In this document: piece after piece, positions 42,085-50,775 of the stretch
How the letters are laid out: every line of letters begins with the position of its first letter
Position numbering within the stretch: the stretch's first letter is position 1
DNA from: Streptomyces griseorubiginosus
GTDB lineage: Bacteria; Actinomycetota; Actinomycetes; Streptomycetales; Streptomycetaceae
Length of the DNA stretch: 63,703 bases
Direction: 5' to 3'
Assembly (NCBI RefSeq): GCF_017614965.1
Contig: NZ_WVUG01000015.1
Location: forward strand, 1-63,703
Made by a program: the position numbers and the translations under genes
The notes under the pieces: model-generated
Databases searched by the model: none
The model's input: the letters and a program-made list of their open reading frames with translations, nothing else
Told to the model about the DNA's origin: nothing

Positions 42085-43737
42085 GTGTTCACCCTTCGAT
42101 CCCGGCGCGACGGGAACCACAGACACCGGCGCCCCGTCGCCGTCAGGGCGTCCCTGCTCGCCGGCACCGCCGCCGTGCTCGTGGCCGGTGTGCTGACGGT
42201 GCTGCCCTCCGACGCGGACGCCAGCGGGCCGGCCCGCGGCGACTTCGACGGCGACGGCACCTCGGACCTCGTCTACCGCAATGTGGCGGGCCAGTTGTAC
42301 ATCAACACCGGTTCGGCCGAGACCATGGCCCTCGACGCGGACGTCTCCAAGGTCAAGGACGTCCTGACCCCGGGCGACCTCGACGGCGACGGCGTCCAGG
42401 ACGTGCTCACCCTGAGCTCCAGTGGAGTCCTGTCCTTCCACTACGGCATCTTCGCCCGCGTCCCCGGCGGTCTGGGCTCACGCAAAACGGTCGCCACCGG
42501 CTGGCAGGTCTACAACAAGATCGCCGCACCGGGTGACATGAACGGCGACGGCAAGGTCGACCTGCTGGCCCGCACACCCTCCGGAACCCTGTACTTCTGT
42601 CCGGGCCTGGGCACCGGGGCCTTCGGCAGCCGGGTCAAGATCGGCACCGGCTGGCAGCAGTACGACGAACTGATCGGTGCCGGCGACCTGAACCGCGACG
42701 GCGTGGGCGACCTGCTGGCCCGTACTCCGGCCGGCGTCCTCTACCGGTACCTGGGCAAGAAGGGCGGCACCTTCAACGCCAAGGTCAAGGACTCCAGGAC
42801 CGAGTGGGGGTCGTACAACCAGATCGTCGGAGGCGGCGACTGGGACGGCAACGGCAAGGCCGACCTGCTGGCCCGGGACTACTCCGGCAACCTCTGGTTC
42901 TACGCGGGCAACGGCAACGGCACCTTCGCGACCCGCGCCGCCCGCAGCAAGGGCTGGGGCGCGGTGACGCAGTTCGCGGGGGCGGGCGAGACCCCGCACT
43001 TCGGCAAGTACGGGATCATGGCCCGTACGTCGTCGGGGTCCGTCTACAGCTACCAGGTCACCGGCACCGGCAACCTGGGCGGCAAGCTGCTGATCGGTTC
43101 GTCCTGGCCGACGTCCTCCACCCGCCTCGCCTACGCCTCCTCCCTGCGCGACAGCGGCCTGGGCGACCTGGTCGTCCACTCCGTCAGCGACGGCAAGCTG
43201 ACCAACCCGGCGTTCTACGCCCTGACCGACCCGCTGATCGCCGCCGGCTCCACGACGTACAGCCGGATCGTCGGCCCCGGCGACGTGACGGGCGACGGCA
43301 AGGGGGACCTGCTGGCCGTGACCAGCACCGGCACGCTCTACCTCTACGCGGGCAACGGTTCCGGCACCTCCGTCGCCGGGCGGGTGAAGCTGGGCACCGG
43401 CTGGCAGCAGTACAACGCCCTGGTCGGCGGCGGCGACATCACCGGCGACGGCCGCCCAGACCTCCTTGCCCGCGACTCCTCCGGCGCCCTGTGGCGCTAC
43501 GCGGGCACGGGCAGCGCGTCCGCTCCCTTCTCGGCCCGCGTCAAGATCGGCAGCGGCTGGCAGCAGTACAAGAAGCTCTTCTCGCCGGGGGACGCCAACG
43601 GTGACGGCAAGGCCGACCTCATGGCCACCAACTCCTCAGGCGCCCTGTACTTCTACGCCGGCACCGGCACGGGCACCTTCAAGGGCCGCGTGACGAAGGC
43701 GACGAGCGGTTGGAGCGGCTGGTCGGACCTGCTGTGA
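42085..43737 (+). CDS. Secreted FG-GAP/VCBS repeat protein
   Basis: A 550-residue exported beta-propeller protein. A long signal region (RASLLAGTAAVLVAGVLTVL) precedes about eight repeats built on GDxNGDGKxDLLAR-SGTLYxYxG, for example PGDMNGDGKVDLLARTPSGT and AGDLNRDGVGDLLARTPAG. The DxDGDGxxD loops bind calcium in such repeats. No catalytic domain is visible. It directly follows phoD and may be co-transcribed. Role: probably adhesion or wall-surface binding. Confidence 0.88.
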   Translation: MFTLRSRRDGNHRHRRPVAVRASLLAGTAAVLVAGVLTVLPSDADASGPARGDFDGDGTSDLVYRNVAGQLYINTGSAETMALDADVSKVKDVLTPGDLDGDGVQDVLTLSSSGVLSFHYGIFARVPGGLGSRKTVATGWQVYNKIAAPGDMNGDGKVDLLARTPSGTLYFCPGLGTGAFGSRVKIGTGWQQYDELIGAGDLNRDGVGDLLARTPAGVLYRYLGKKGGTFNAKVKDSRTEWGSYNQIVGGGDWDGNGKADLLARDYSGNLWFYAGNGNGTFATRAARSKGWGAVTQFAGAGETPHFGKYGIMARTSSGSVYSYQVTGTGNLGGKLLIGSSWPTSSTRLAYASSLRDSGLGDLVVHSVSDGKLTNPAFYALTDPLIAAGSTTYSRIVGPGDVTGDGKGDLLAVTSTGTLYLYAGNGSGTSVAGRVKLGTGWQQYNALVGGGDITGDGRPDLLARDSSGALWRYAGTGSASAPFSARVKIGSGWQQYKKLFSPGDANGDGKADLMATNSSGALYFYAGTGTGTFKGRVTKATSGWSGWSDLL

Positions 43738-43764
43738 CCCCGGCCCACCGCCCCGCCCTGGTCA

Positions 43765-43880
43765 TCAGCCCCTTGTCCGCTCCGGTGTCCGATCACTCGT
43801 CGATCGCGATGGACGGGCTTCCGCCGCCAACTGCTGCTTGCCCTCGGGGAAGTAGCGGTACGTCGACCCGTGCGGCGCCG
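43765..43880 (-). pseudogene. TetR-family HTH remnant
   Basis: On the minus strand one frame reads APHGSTYRYFPEGKQQLAAE and ends at a TGA (43765-43767) about 20 codons later. This is the recognition-helix end of an LmrA/YxaF-type TetR domain, with no start codon, no preceding helices and no ligand domain. It abuts the stop codon of the next decayed regulator. Confidence 0.5.
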
Positions 43881-43892
43881 GTGGTCGGGGTT

Positions 43893-44545
43893 TCAGGCGG
43901 TGGGGTGCCGCTCTGCCGGGCTGACGGCTTCCGTGGCCGCCAGGGAGGCGAGCAGGCGTAGGCCCTCTTCCGACGGCGCAGGATGGCCACCGCCATGTCC
44001 CCGAACAGCTCCCAGTCCGGGTAGAACCGGCGGGAGGCCGGGTCGAGGAAGTTGAAGCGGGCCAGGTTCCGCTGGTTGTCCGGGTTGGCGAACAGGTCGG
44101 TGTAGAAGGCGCGGGCGAGGGAGTTGGCGGCCAGGATGTCCATACGGCCGTTGCCCACGATCGCCGGACCCGCGGTGATCGCGTCGAGCGTCCACTGCAG
44201 GCTGCGGTGCGGGGTCCACTGCCGGGCGGCGGTACGGCGACGCGGGCGGGTGAGCGCGTCGGAGCCGTCGGCGGCCTGCGCCAGGTGCAGGAGATGGGCG
44301 CGCTCGGCGTCGTCCAGTCGCAGTGCGCGGGCCACGGCCTCGAGGACGGCGGGGGAGGCGCCGGCGAGGTTCCCCCGCTCCAGCTTCGCGTAGTACTCCA
44401 CGCTCATGTCGGCCAGCGCGGCGACCTCGCTCCTGCGCAGCCCGGGCACACGACGCCGGGAACCGGCGGGCAGGCCGGCCTGGTCCGGGGTGATCTTCGC
44501 TCGCCGCGAGGTGAGGAACTCGCGGACCTCCTCACGGTTGTCCAT
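43893..44545 (-). pseudogene. MmyB-type HTH regulator with internal deletion and frameshift
   Basis: From ATG 44545 the product has a normal Xre HTH (MDNREEVREFLTSRRAKITP, LRRSEVAALADMSVEYYAKL) and most of a MmyB-like ligand domain (RMDILAANSLARAFYTDLFA, LDPASRRFYPDWELFGDMAV). After AILRR the original frame jumps: the expected family C-terminus SEEGLRLLASLAATEAVS ends in a different frame at the TGA 43893-43895. About 65-75 residues that relatives have between these blocks are missing. The open frame instead runs on to 43793 as junk. The gene diverges from the alcohol dehydrogenase gene it probably once controlled. A truncated but DNA-binding product is still possible. Confidence 0.7.
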
Positions 44546-44755
44546 GTCCTCGACCGTACGGCCTGCCCGCCACGCGAGGGATGTACTGCCGGTACACCTT
44601 TCACCGGTAACTCGCTCACCGCCGGGATACGCGGTTACCTGAGACAGAGGTGATCCCGAGCGGCACCGCCGCTCCCCGGGATGACCGGCCCGGCGGCGCG
44701 CGAAGTCAACGGCGCGCCCGCCCACACCCCCGATCGAGAACGTAAGGAATCCCCC

Positions 44756-45772
44756 ATGCGCGGAGCAGTGATCCACGCCCCCGGCGACGTGCGCTTCGAG
44801 ACCCTGGACGACCCGAAGATCCTCAAGCCGACGGACGCGATCATCCGCACGGCCGTCACCTGTGTGTGCGGCTCCGACCTGTGGCCCTGGCGCGGCCTCG
44901 ACGCGACCGACGAGGCGCATCCCATGGGCCACGAGTACGTCGGCTTCGTCGAGGAGGTCGGCAGCGAGGTCACGGCGGTCAGGCCGGGCCAGTTCGTCGT
45001 CGGTTCCTTCGCCACCTCCGACAACGTCTGTGCCAACTGCCGCAACGGATGGCAGTCCAACTGCCTGAACCGCGAGTTCATGAGCACCTGCCAGGCCGAG
45101 TACGTGCGCATCCCCAACGCCCAGGGCACCCTGGTCGCCACCGGCGAGGTACCGGGCGAGGAGTTCTGGCCGGGGCTGCTGGCCGTGTCCGACGTGATGG
45201 GCACCGGCTGGTACGCGGCCGACGCCGCCGAGGTCGGGCCCGGTTCCACCGCGGTGGTCGTCGGCGACGGCGCGGTCGGCCTGTGCGCCGTGATCGCCGC
45301 GAAGGAGATGGGCGCGGAGCGGATCATCGCCATGTCCCGGCACGAGTCGCGGCAGAAGCTGGCCCGCGAGTTCGGTGCGACCGACATCGTCACCGAGCGC
45401 GGTGAGGAAGGCGTCGCCCGCGTCAAGGACCTCACCGGCGGCATCGGCGCGGACAGCGTGCTGGAGTGTGTGGGCACCGCCCAGTCGATGCGGCAGGCCC
45501 TGCACTCCACCCGGCCCGGCGGCACCGTCGGCTTCGTCGGCGTCCCCCACGAGGTCGCCGTCGACGGCCAGGAGCTGTTCTTCTCCCACGTCGGCCTGCG
45601 CGGCGGCCCCGCCCCCGTACGCCGCTACCTGCCCGACCTCATCGACCGCGTCCTGACGGGGCGGATCAACCCGGGCAAGGTCTTCGACCTCACCCTCCCG
45701 CTCGACCAGGTCGCCGAGGGCTACCGGGCCATGGACGAACGCCGCGCCGTCAAGACCCTCCTCAAGCCCTGA
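44756..45772 (+). CDS. Zinc-dependent alcohol dehydrogenase
   Basis: A 338-residue medium-chain dehydrogenase/reductase. Catalytic zinc ligands are in CVCGSDLWPWRG and MGHEYVGFVEEVG; structural-zinc cysteines lie in CANCRNGWQSNC. The NAD(P) fold is VVVGDGAVGLCAVIAAKEMG. In most relatives a GG precedes QAEYVRIP; here it is TC (EFMSTCQAEYVRIP), adding a cysteine. ATG 44756 follows TAAGGAA. It is 39 bp upstream of the cupin gene and divergent from the decayed regulator. Confidence 0.9.
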   Translation: MRGAVIHAPGDVRFETLDDPKILKPTDAIIRTAVTCVCGSDLWPWRGLDATDEAHPMGHEYVGFVEEVGSEVTAVRPGQFVVGSFATSDNVCANCRNGWQSNCLNREFMSTCQAEYVRIPNAQGTLVATGEVPGEEFWPGLLAVSDVMGTGWYAADAAEVGPGSTAVVVGDGAVGLCAVIAAKEMGAERIIAMSRHESRQKLAREFGATDIVTERGEEGVARVKDLTGGIGADSVLECVGTAQSMRQALHSTRPGGTVGFVGVPHEVAVDGQELFFSHVGLRGGPAPVRRYLPDLIDRVLTGRINPGKVFDLTLPLDQVAEGYRAMDERRAVKTLLKP

Positions 45773-45811
45773 AACGACCGCAGCGCAGGAACCACACAGA
45801 AGGAAACGGCC

Positions 45812-46222
45812 TTGCAGATCACCCGCAGCTCGATCGCCACCGCCAAGGGTCCCGCCGACTGGTTCACCGGTGACGTCTACATCGATGCCGTCGCCGCCGC
45901 ACCGGAGCCGTCCCGGGTCAGCGCCAACCTCGTGCACTTCATGCCCGGCGCGCGCACCCACTGGCACCGGCACCCGCTCGGCCAGACCGTGTTCGTGACG
46001 GAGGGGGTCGGTCTGTGCCGACGCCGGGGCGGGCCGATCGAGGTCATCCGGCCCGGCGACCGCGTCCTGTTCGAGGCCGACGAGGAGCACTGGCACGGCG
46101 CCGCGCCCGACCGGCTCATGGTCCACCTCGCCATCAACGAGAGCGACACCGACCACGACGTCGTCCACTGGCTGACCCCCGTCACCGACGAGGAGTACGC
46201 CACCGCCCCGTCCACCGACTGA
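45812..46222 (+). CDS. Small cupin-fold protein (TTG start)
   Basis: A 136-residue single-domain cupin. Motif 1 is ARTHWHRHPLGQTVFVTEGV with three metal-binding histidines and motif 2 is RVLFEADEEHWHGAAPDRLM. The TTG start at 45812 is supported by GAAGGAAAC. It is encoded right after the alcohol dehydrogenase and probably shares its operon; a carboxymuconolactone-decarboxylase- or quercetinase-like activity is possible. Confidence 0.85.
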   Translation: MQITRSSIATAKGPADWFTGDVYIDAVAAAPEPSRVSANLVHFMPGARTHWHRHPLGQTVFVTEGVGLCRRRGGPIEVIRPGDRVLFEADEEHWHGAAPDRLMVHLAINESDTDHDVVHWLTPVTDEEYATAPSTD

Positions 46223-46424
46223 CCCGCGAGCAGCTTCACTTCACCTGACCGGAGGATCCCCGACGGGGCGTCAGCGGCCGGCTCCTCCTCGTGGGGAAAA
46301 TCTGTCACGGCGAAGCCAGATCTTCGGGGCTGCGGGACTAGGGTTGGGGGTACCAGGAACCTGGCGCCGATTCCCTCGGCCCTCCGTGCCGGTTCCTTCG
46401 GAGCCCCCGAAACGAAAGGCGGCT

Positions 46425-46763
46425 ATGCCCGCTGAGAACGCCCCTGTCGCCGGGAACCTCGACGACGACGACTACCCCGCGTACACCATGGGGCGCGCCG
46501 CCGACGTTCTCGGCACCACCCCCGCCTTCCTGCGTGCCGTCGGTGAAGCCGAGTTGATCGCTCCCTTGCGGTCGGAAGGCGGTCACCGCCGGTACTCCCG
46601 CCGCCAGCTGCGCACCGCAGCCCGCGCGCGTGAACTCGTCGACCAGGGCACGCCCATCGAGGCCGCCTGCCGCATCGTCTCCCTCGAGGACCAGCTCGAC
46701 GACGCCCTCCGGCTGAACCGGGAGCTGCGCCGCAAGCTGGATGAGGACGGCGCGAATATCTAG
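46425..46763 (+). CDS. MerR-like helix-turn-helix protein
   Basis: A 112-residue DNA-binding protein. YTMGRAADVLGTTPAFLRAV and LIAPLRSEGGHRRYSRRQLR match the MerR helix-turn-helix and wing, followed by a helical dimerisation segment (IVSLEDQLDDALRLNRELRR). There is no effector domain or metal-binding cysteine. It precedes a cold-shock protein gene, a frequent Streptomyces neighbourhood. ATG 46425 is chosen over upstream codons that are not homologous. Confidence 0.85.
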   Translation: MPAENAPVAGNLDDDDYPAYTMGRAADVLGTTPAFLRAVGEAELIAPLRSEGGHRRYSRRQLRTAARARELVDQGTPIEAACRIVSLEDQLDDALRLNRELRRKLDEDGANI

Positions 46764-46905
46764 TACCGCCGGAACAGAAATGCGGGTCGCGGCAGGGTGA
46801 GAATACCTGGATGCCCGCCAAAACCCGGGACGTGTCCCCGCTCCACCTGTGTTAGCGTGGCTACGGTTGCAGTTTTGGTTGCCAGAGACTTGTTTCTTTG
46901 CAGAG

Positions 46906-46924
46906 CTTTCCGGATCTTTCCGGA
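46906..46924 (+). repeat. Direct repeat in the cold-shock gene leader
   Basis: CTTTCCGGA occurs twice with a 10-bp period in the 233-bp region before csp, which also holds TTCCG-TAAAGTG-CGGAA (46950-46966) just upstream of the RBS. The leader is long for this genome and probably structured. A TTAGCGTGG at about 46852 may include the -10 box. Confidence 0.4.
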
Positions 46925-46996
46925 GGGGTGATCATCGCGGCGACTCGGATTCCGTAAAGTGCGGAACCCGGCACTGCCCCCAAAGGGAGATTCAAT

Positions 46997-47200
46997 ATGG
47001 CATCTGGCACCGTGAAGTGGTTCAACGCGGAAAAGGGCTTCGGCTTCATCGAGCAGGACGGTGGCGGCGCTGACGTGTTCGCCCACTACTCGAACATCGC
47101 CACCAGCGGCTTCCGCGAGCTTCAGGAAGGCCAGAAGGTTACCTTCGACGTCACGCAGGGCCAGAAGGGCCCGCAGGCCGAGAACATCGTTCCCGCCTGA
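46997..47200 (+). CDS. Cold-shock domain protein
   Basis: A 67-residue CspA-family RNA chaperone. RNP1 is [11 protein letters not shown] and RNP2 is DVFAHYSNI; it starts [17 protein letters not shown]. It binds single-stranded RNA and DNA and melts secondary structure. The RBS is AAAGGGAG. A strong terminator follows, then a DEAD-box helicase, forming a cold-adaptation group. Confidence 0.96.
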   Translation: MASGTVKWFNAEKGFGFIEQDGGGADVFAHYSNIATSGFRELQEGQKVTFDVTQGQKGPQAENIVPA

Positions 47201-47224
47201 CACACACGCGTCGCGTTCCACGTG

Positions 47225-47257
47225 ATCGGGGCCCGCACCCTGGGTGCGGGCCCCGAT
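47225..47257 (+). terminator. Terminator after the cold-shock gene
   Basis: ATCGGGGCCCGCAC and GTGCGGGCCCCGAT form a perfect 14-bp helix with a CCTGG loop, followed by TCGTTGCATTTTC, one of the few T-rich tails in the window. Confidence 0.8.
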
Positions 47258-47387
47258 TCGTTGCATTTTCACGGCAGACCACGCCAGATCCACGGCACCC
47301 GGGCAGGCCCATTCTTGCGAATCTCGGTACGGCACCGCGCCGCCTCCCGGAATTCCTCGACACGTGCCGCATCGAGGAAGGTTCCGC

Positions 47388-48842
47388 ATGAACCGCAAAA
47401 GTCGCACGAGTGATGACGCCGCCCGCTCCCAGCGCGAGAAGCCGGCGCACCGCAACACTCGTTCCCGTCCGGACGAGAGCGGGCGGAGCGGCCGCAGGAG
47501 CCGCTCCATCACGTCTCGTTCCGCCGCGTCCGGCGAAGAGACCGCGCCGTCGGCCGCCACCCCGTCTCTGCCTCCTGCCGACTCCTTCGCCGACCTTGAT
47601 CTGCCCGAGCCGCTGCGGGCCGCGCTGCTGGCCGAGGGGGTGACGGCGCCGTTCCCCATCCAGGCGGCGACCCTGCCGAACTCGCTGGCAGGCCGTGACG
47701 TGCTGGGCCGTGGACGTACCGGTTCGGGCAAGACGCTCGCCTTCGGGCTCGCCCTGCTCGTCCGCATCCACGGTCGCCGGGCCGAGACTCGCCGGCCGCT
47801 GGCCCTCGTCCTGGTCCCCACCCGAGAACTGGCACAGCAGGTCACCGACGCGCTCACCCCCTACGCCCGGGCGCTGCGGCTGCGGCTCACGACCGTGGTC
47901 GGCGGTCTGTCCATCGGCCGGCAGGCGAGCGCGCTGCGCGCCGGCGCCGAGGTCGTCGTCGCGACACCCGGGCGGCTCAAGGACCTCATCGTCCGGGGCG
48001 ACTGCCGTGTGGACCAGGTCGCCGTCAGCGTCCTCGACGAGGCCGACCAGATGGCCGATATGGGATTCATGCCGCAGGTCACCGCCCTGCTCGACCAGGT
48101 GCCCGCCGACGGCCAGCGGATGCTGTTCTCAGCCACCCTCGACCGGGACGTCGACCGCCTGGTGCGGAGGTACCTGCACGACCCCGTCGTGCATTCGGTC
48201 GACCCCGCCGCGGGCGCGGTCACCACGATGGAGCACCACGTGCTGCACGTCGAGGAGGAGGACAAGCACGCCACCGCGGCCCGTATCGCGGCCCGCGAGG
48301 GGCGGGTCCTGCTGTTCCTCGACACCAAGCACGCGGCGGACCGACTGGCGAAGAAGCTGCTGGCGGTCGGGGTGCGTGCCGCCTCGCTGCACGGCGGCAA
48401 GTCCCAGTCGCAGCGCACCCGCACGCTCGCCCAGTTCAAGGACGGCCAGGTCACGGCCCTGGTCGCCACCAACGTCGCGGCCCGCGGCATCCATGTCGAC
48501 GATCTCGACCTCGTCGTCAACGTCGACCCGCCCGGCGACCACAAGGACTACCTGCACCGCGGCGGCCGTACCGCACGGGCCGGGGCGTCCGGCACCGTCG
48601 TCACCATGGTCCTCGGGCATCAACGGCGTGCGATGAGCCGCCTGCTGGCCGACGCCGGCGTCACCGCGCGCACCGTCCGCACCCGGTCGGGCGACGCCGA
48701 GCTCAGCCGTATCACCGGAGCCCGGGCGCCCTCCGGCACGCCCGTCACGCTCCCCGGCCCGGTCACCGCCGCACCGGGACGCGCCCGCTCCTCCGGGCGC
48801 CGCCGAGCCGGGCAGCCCGCCCGGGCCCGACGGACCGGATGA
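47388..48842 (+). CDS. DEAD-box RNA helicase
   Basis: A 484-residue ATP-dependent RNA helicase. After a basic, disordered 55-residue N-terminus come motif I GRTGSGKTLAF, Ia PTRELAQQV, II VLDEADQMADMG, III FSATLDRDVD, and VI HRGGRTARAG. The C-terminal 60 residues are Arg/Ala/Pro-rich and probably bind RNA. ATG 47388 follows GAGGAAGG. With the cold-shock protein upstream and the SCO5918-like gene downstream, it fits mRNA remodelling at low temperature. Confidence 0.93.
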   Translation: MNRKSRTSDDAARSQREKPAHRNTRSRPDESGRSGRRSRSITSRSAASGEETAPSAATPSLPPADSFADLDLPEPLRAALLAEGVTAPFPIQAATLPNSLAGRDVLGRGRTGSGKTLAFGLALLVRIHGRRAETRRPLALVLVPTRELAQQVTDALTPYARALRLRLTTVVGGLSIGRQASALRAGAEVVVATPGRLKDLIVRGDCRVDQVAVSVLDEADQMADMGFMPQVTALLDQVPADGQRMLFSATLDRDVDRLVRRYLHDPVVHSVDPAAGAVTTMEHHVLHVEEEDKHATAARIAAREGRVLLFLDTKHAADRLAKKLLAVGVRAASLHGGKSQSQRTRTLAQFKDGQVTALVATNVAARGIHVDDLDLVVNVDPPGDHKDYLHRGGRTARAGASGTVVTMVLGHQRRAMSRLLADAGVTARTVRTRSGDAELSRITGARAPSGTPVTLPGPVTAAPGRARSSGRRRAGQPARARRTG

Positions 48843-48979
48843 GACCTGATCTCCCCGTGCGCCCCGTCACCCGTGATCGGACGAACGCGGCCACACCCCG
48901 GGCGTCCTCGCCATCTGCCCTGACCGCCCGTACGTCGTCGGCCCGCCCGGCGGCTCCGTCTCAGCCCTGTGGAGGCACC

Positions 48980-49273
48980 ATGCGCTGTGTCATCGCCCGT
49001 TACCCCTTCGACCTCACCAAGAGCGAGGTCGAGCAGTCGATGCGGGGCATCAAGCCCGAGGACGTCACCGGCGTGTCCGTGACCATCGGCCGTCGCACCT
49101 ACCCCGTCATGCAGGTCGGCGAGGTGATCACCCGGCAGGACCGTCGTGACTTCACCGCGGGGGAGGTCCGCAGGGCGCTGGTCCGCCTCGGCTTCTCCTG
49201 CCACGAGGCGCCGCCGGCCCCGACCGTGGATCTGCCCGCGCCCTGGCCGACCACGGCCACGCCGTGGACCTGA
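48980..49273 (+). CDS. SCO5918-family protein
   Basis: A 97-residue small protein starting MRCVIARYPFDLTKSEVEQS, with VTGVSVTIGRRTYPVMQVGE and GEVRRALVRLGFSCHE. The family is found beside cold-shock and DEAD-box genes in Streptomyces; its function is not established. The start is fixed by GGAGG seven bases upstream. The stop lies inside an 18-bp direct repeat. Confidence 0.88.
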   Translation: MRCVIARYPFDLTKSEVEQSMRGIKPEDVTGVSVTIGRRTYPVMQVGEVITRQDRRDFTAGEVRRALVRLGFSCHEAPPAPTVDLPAPWPTTATPWT

Positions 49274-49306
49274 GCCGTACGCGCATCTCGCCGTGGACCT
49301 GAGCCG
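49260..49306. repeat. 18-bp direct repeat around the SCO5918-like stop codon
   Basis: CGCCGTGGACCTGAGCCG occurs at 49260-49277 and 49289-49306. The duplication repeats the last codons and the stop, leaving a second unused copy 3' of the gene. Confidence 0.65.
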
Positions 49307-49330
49307 CATACGAAGGCCCTGACGGCGATG

Positions 49331-50152
49331 TCAGTGCCCGTATCCGCACCCGCACCCGGCGGCATTCTTGGCCCGGCTCACGGTGACGGCGGCGTCCGTG
49401 ACGGCGGCGGGCTTGGTGGCACGGACGACGGCGGAGTGCATGCCGTCGGCGACCGCGTGCGTCGGGGTGATCTCGATGTCCGAGAACCCGGCGGACTCCA
49501 GGCCCGCGCGGTACTCGCTGAAGGACAGCGCGCCGGCGATGCAGCCGACGTGGTCGCCGCGCTCGGCCCGCTGCTCCACGGTGAGCGTGTCGTCGGCGAC
49601 GACGTCGGAGACGCCGATCCGGCCGCCGGGCCTGAGGACACGGAACGTCTCCGCGAACACCGCGGGCTTGTCGACCGACAGGTTGATCACGCAGTTCGAG
49701 ATGACGACGTCGATGGTGCCCGCGGGCAGGGGGATCGCCTCGATGGTGCCCTTGAGGAACTCCACGTTCGTCGCGCCCGCCCTCGCGGCGTTGGCCAGGG
49801 CGAGTTCGAGCATCTCGTCGGTCATGTCGAGCCCGTACGCCTTGCCGGTCGGACCGACTCGGCGGGCGGACAGCAGGACGTCGATCCCGCCGCCGGAACC
49901 GAGATCGAGCACGCGCTCGCCCTCGCGCAGTTCGGCCACGGCCGTCGGGTTGCCGCAGCCGAGGGAGGCGGCCAGGGCCTCGGCGGGCAGGGTCTCGCGC
50001 TCGTCGGCGGCGTACAGGGCCGAGCCGAAGTTCTCGTCGGCATCGACGGGCTCGGGCCCGCAACACGCGTTACCGCCCTCGGCGACCTCGGTGGCTGCCG
50101 CCGCGTACCGCTGACGGACGGTTTCGCGCAGGTCGGTGGACTGCTCGCTCAT
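49331..50152 (-). CDS. arsM: Arsenite S-adenosylmethionine methyltransferase
   Basis: A 273-residue SAM enzyme that methylates arsenite to volatile or less toxic species. It has the early CC pair in EGGNACCGPEPVD, SAM motif VLDLGSGGGIDVLLSARRVG, Cys in ISNCVINLS and in GDHVGCIAGALS, the three-to-four cysteines that bind As(III). The C-terminus is GCGCGYGH, also metal-binding in appearance. It diverges from arsR with 105 bp between start codons. Confidence 0.93.
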   Translation of the reverse strand: MSEQSTDLRETVRQRYAAAATEVAEGGNACCGPEPVDADENFGSALYAADERETLPAEALAASLGCGNPTAVAELREGERVLDLGSGGGIDVLLSARRVGPTGKAYGLDMTDEMLELALANAARAGATNVEFLKGTIEAIPLPAGTIDVVISNCVINLSVDKPAVFAETFRVLRPGGRIGVSDVVADDTLTVEQRAERGDHVGCIAGALSFSEYRAGLESAGFSDIEITPTHAVADGMHSAVVRATKPAAVTDAAVTVSRAKNAAGCGCGYGH

Positions 50153-50200
50153 GACGCACTCCCGGGTGACGGGCCTCAGCACAGGCCCGGAACGGCTTGT

Positions 50201-50250
50201 ATTGATGGTCATTGATGCAAGCTTGCGCCTTGATTCGAAAGACGTCAACA
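50201..50250. promoter_or_regulatory. ArsR-type operator region between arsM and arsR
   Basis: The AT-rich centre of the intergenic region has repeated ATTGATG units (ATTGATGGTCATTGATGCAA), a GCAAGCTTGC palindrome (50217-50226) and a further TTGATT. ArsR/SmtB repressors bind such ATTGA/TCAAT elements. One site set could control both arsM and arsR. Confidence 0.5.
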
Positions 50251-50257
50251 TAGAGGA

Positions 50258-50632
50258 ATGTCGAAACAAGAGCTCCGGGTGCTCGGGCAGGACGCCGCCT
50301 GCTGCGCCGGCCTGTCCGCCGCGCCGCTGGACGAGGACCGGGCCGCCGACCTGGCCAAGGTCTTCAAGGCGCTCGGTGATCCCGTCCGACTGCGGCTGAT
50401 GTCGATGATCGCCTCGCGCGGTCAGGGCGGCGAGGTCTGCGTGTGCGAGCTGACCCCCGCCTTCGACCTGTCCCAGCCGACGATCTCCCACCACCTCAAG
50501 CTGCTGCGGCAGGCCGGGCTCATCGACTGCGAGCGACGCGGCACCTGGGTGTACTACTGGGTGCTGCCCGGCGCCCTGGACCGGCTCTCCGCCTTCCTGG
50601 CCATCCCGCAACCCGCCGGGACCACGGTGTGA
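50258..50632 (+). CDS. arsR: ArsR family arsenic-responsive repressor
   Basis: A 124-residue winged-helix repressor. The alpha-3 metal site is VCVCELTPAFDLSQPTISHH, with two cysteines spaced as in ELCVCDL-type ArsR proteins, and an extra N-terminal Cys pair (DAACCAGLS) may complete the As(III) site. DNA recognition helix LSQPTISHHLKLLRQAGLI is typical. ATG 50258 follows AGAGGA. It overlaps the next small open frame by four bases. Confidence 0.93.
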   Translation: MSKQELRVLGQDAACCAGLSAAPLDEDRAADLAKVFKALGDPVRLRLMSMIASRGQGGEVCVCELTPAFDLSQPTISHHLKLLRQAGLIDCERRGTWVYYWVLPGALDRLSAFLAIPQPAGTTV

Positions 50633-50745
50633 AGTCCTCCCTCGGCCGTCGGCTCACGCGGGAGGCGATCACCGGCATCGGCTCCTTCGCGGGAATGTCG
50701 CCCGCCTCCGTCCCGCCCGCGGAAGCCGAACCCGCCTCGTCCTGA
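50629..50745 (+). pseudogene. Probable remnant of an arsenical aquaporin (MIP channel)
   Basis: A 38-codon frame starts at GTG 50629 in a GTGA overlap with arsR, exactly where a coupled gene should start. It reads VKSSLGRRLTREAITGIGSF then AGMSPASVPP. The first part resembles the N-terminus, and FAGMSPASVPP the cytoplasmic loop before the last helices (FAGIAPxSVP), of aquaporins found in actinobacterial ars operons. Nearly all membrane helices are missing, so an in-frame internal deletion of about 180-200 residues is proposed. It could instead be a spurious frame. Confidence 0.4.
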
Positions 50746-50775
50746 CCTCACTTCACCTTCCGAGAAAGCCCCGTC

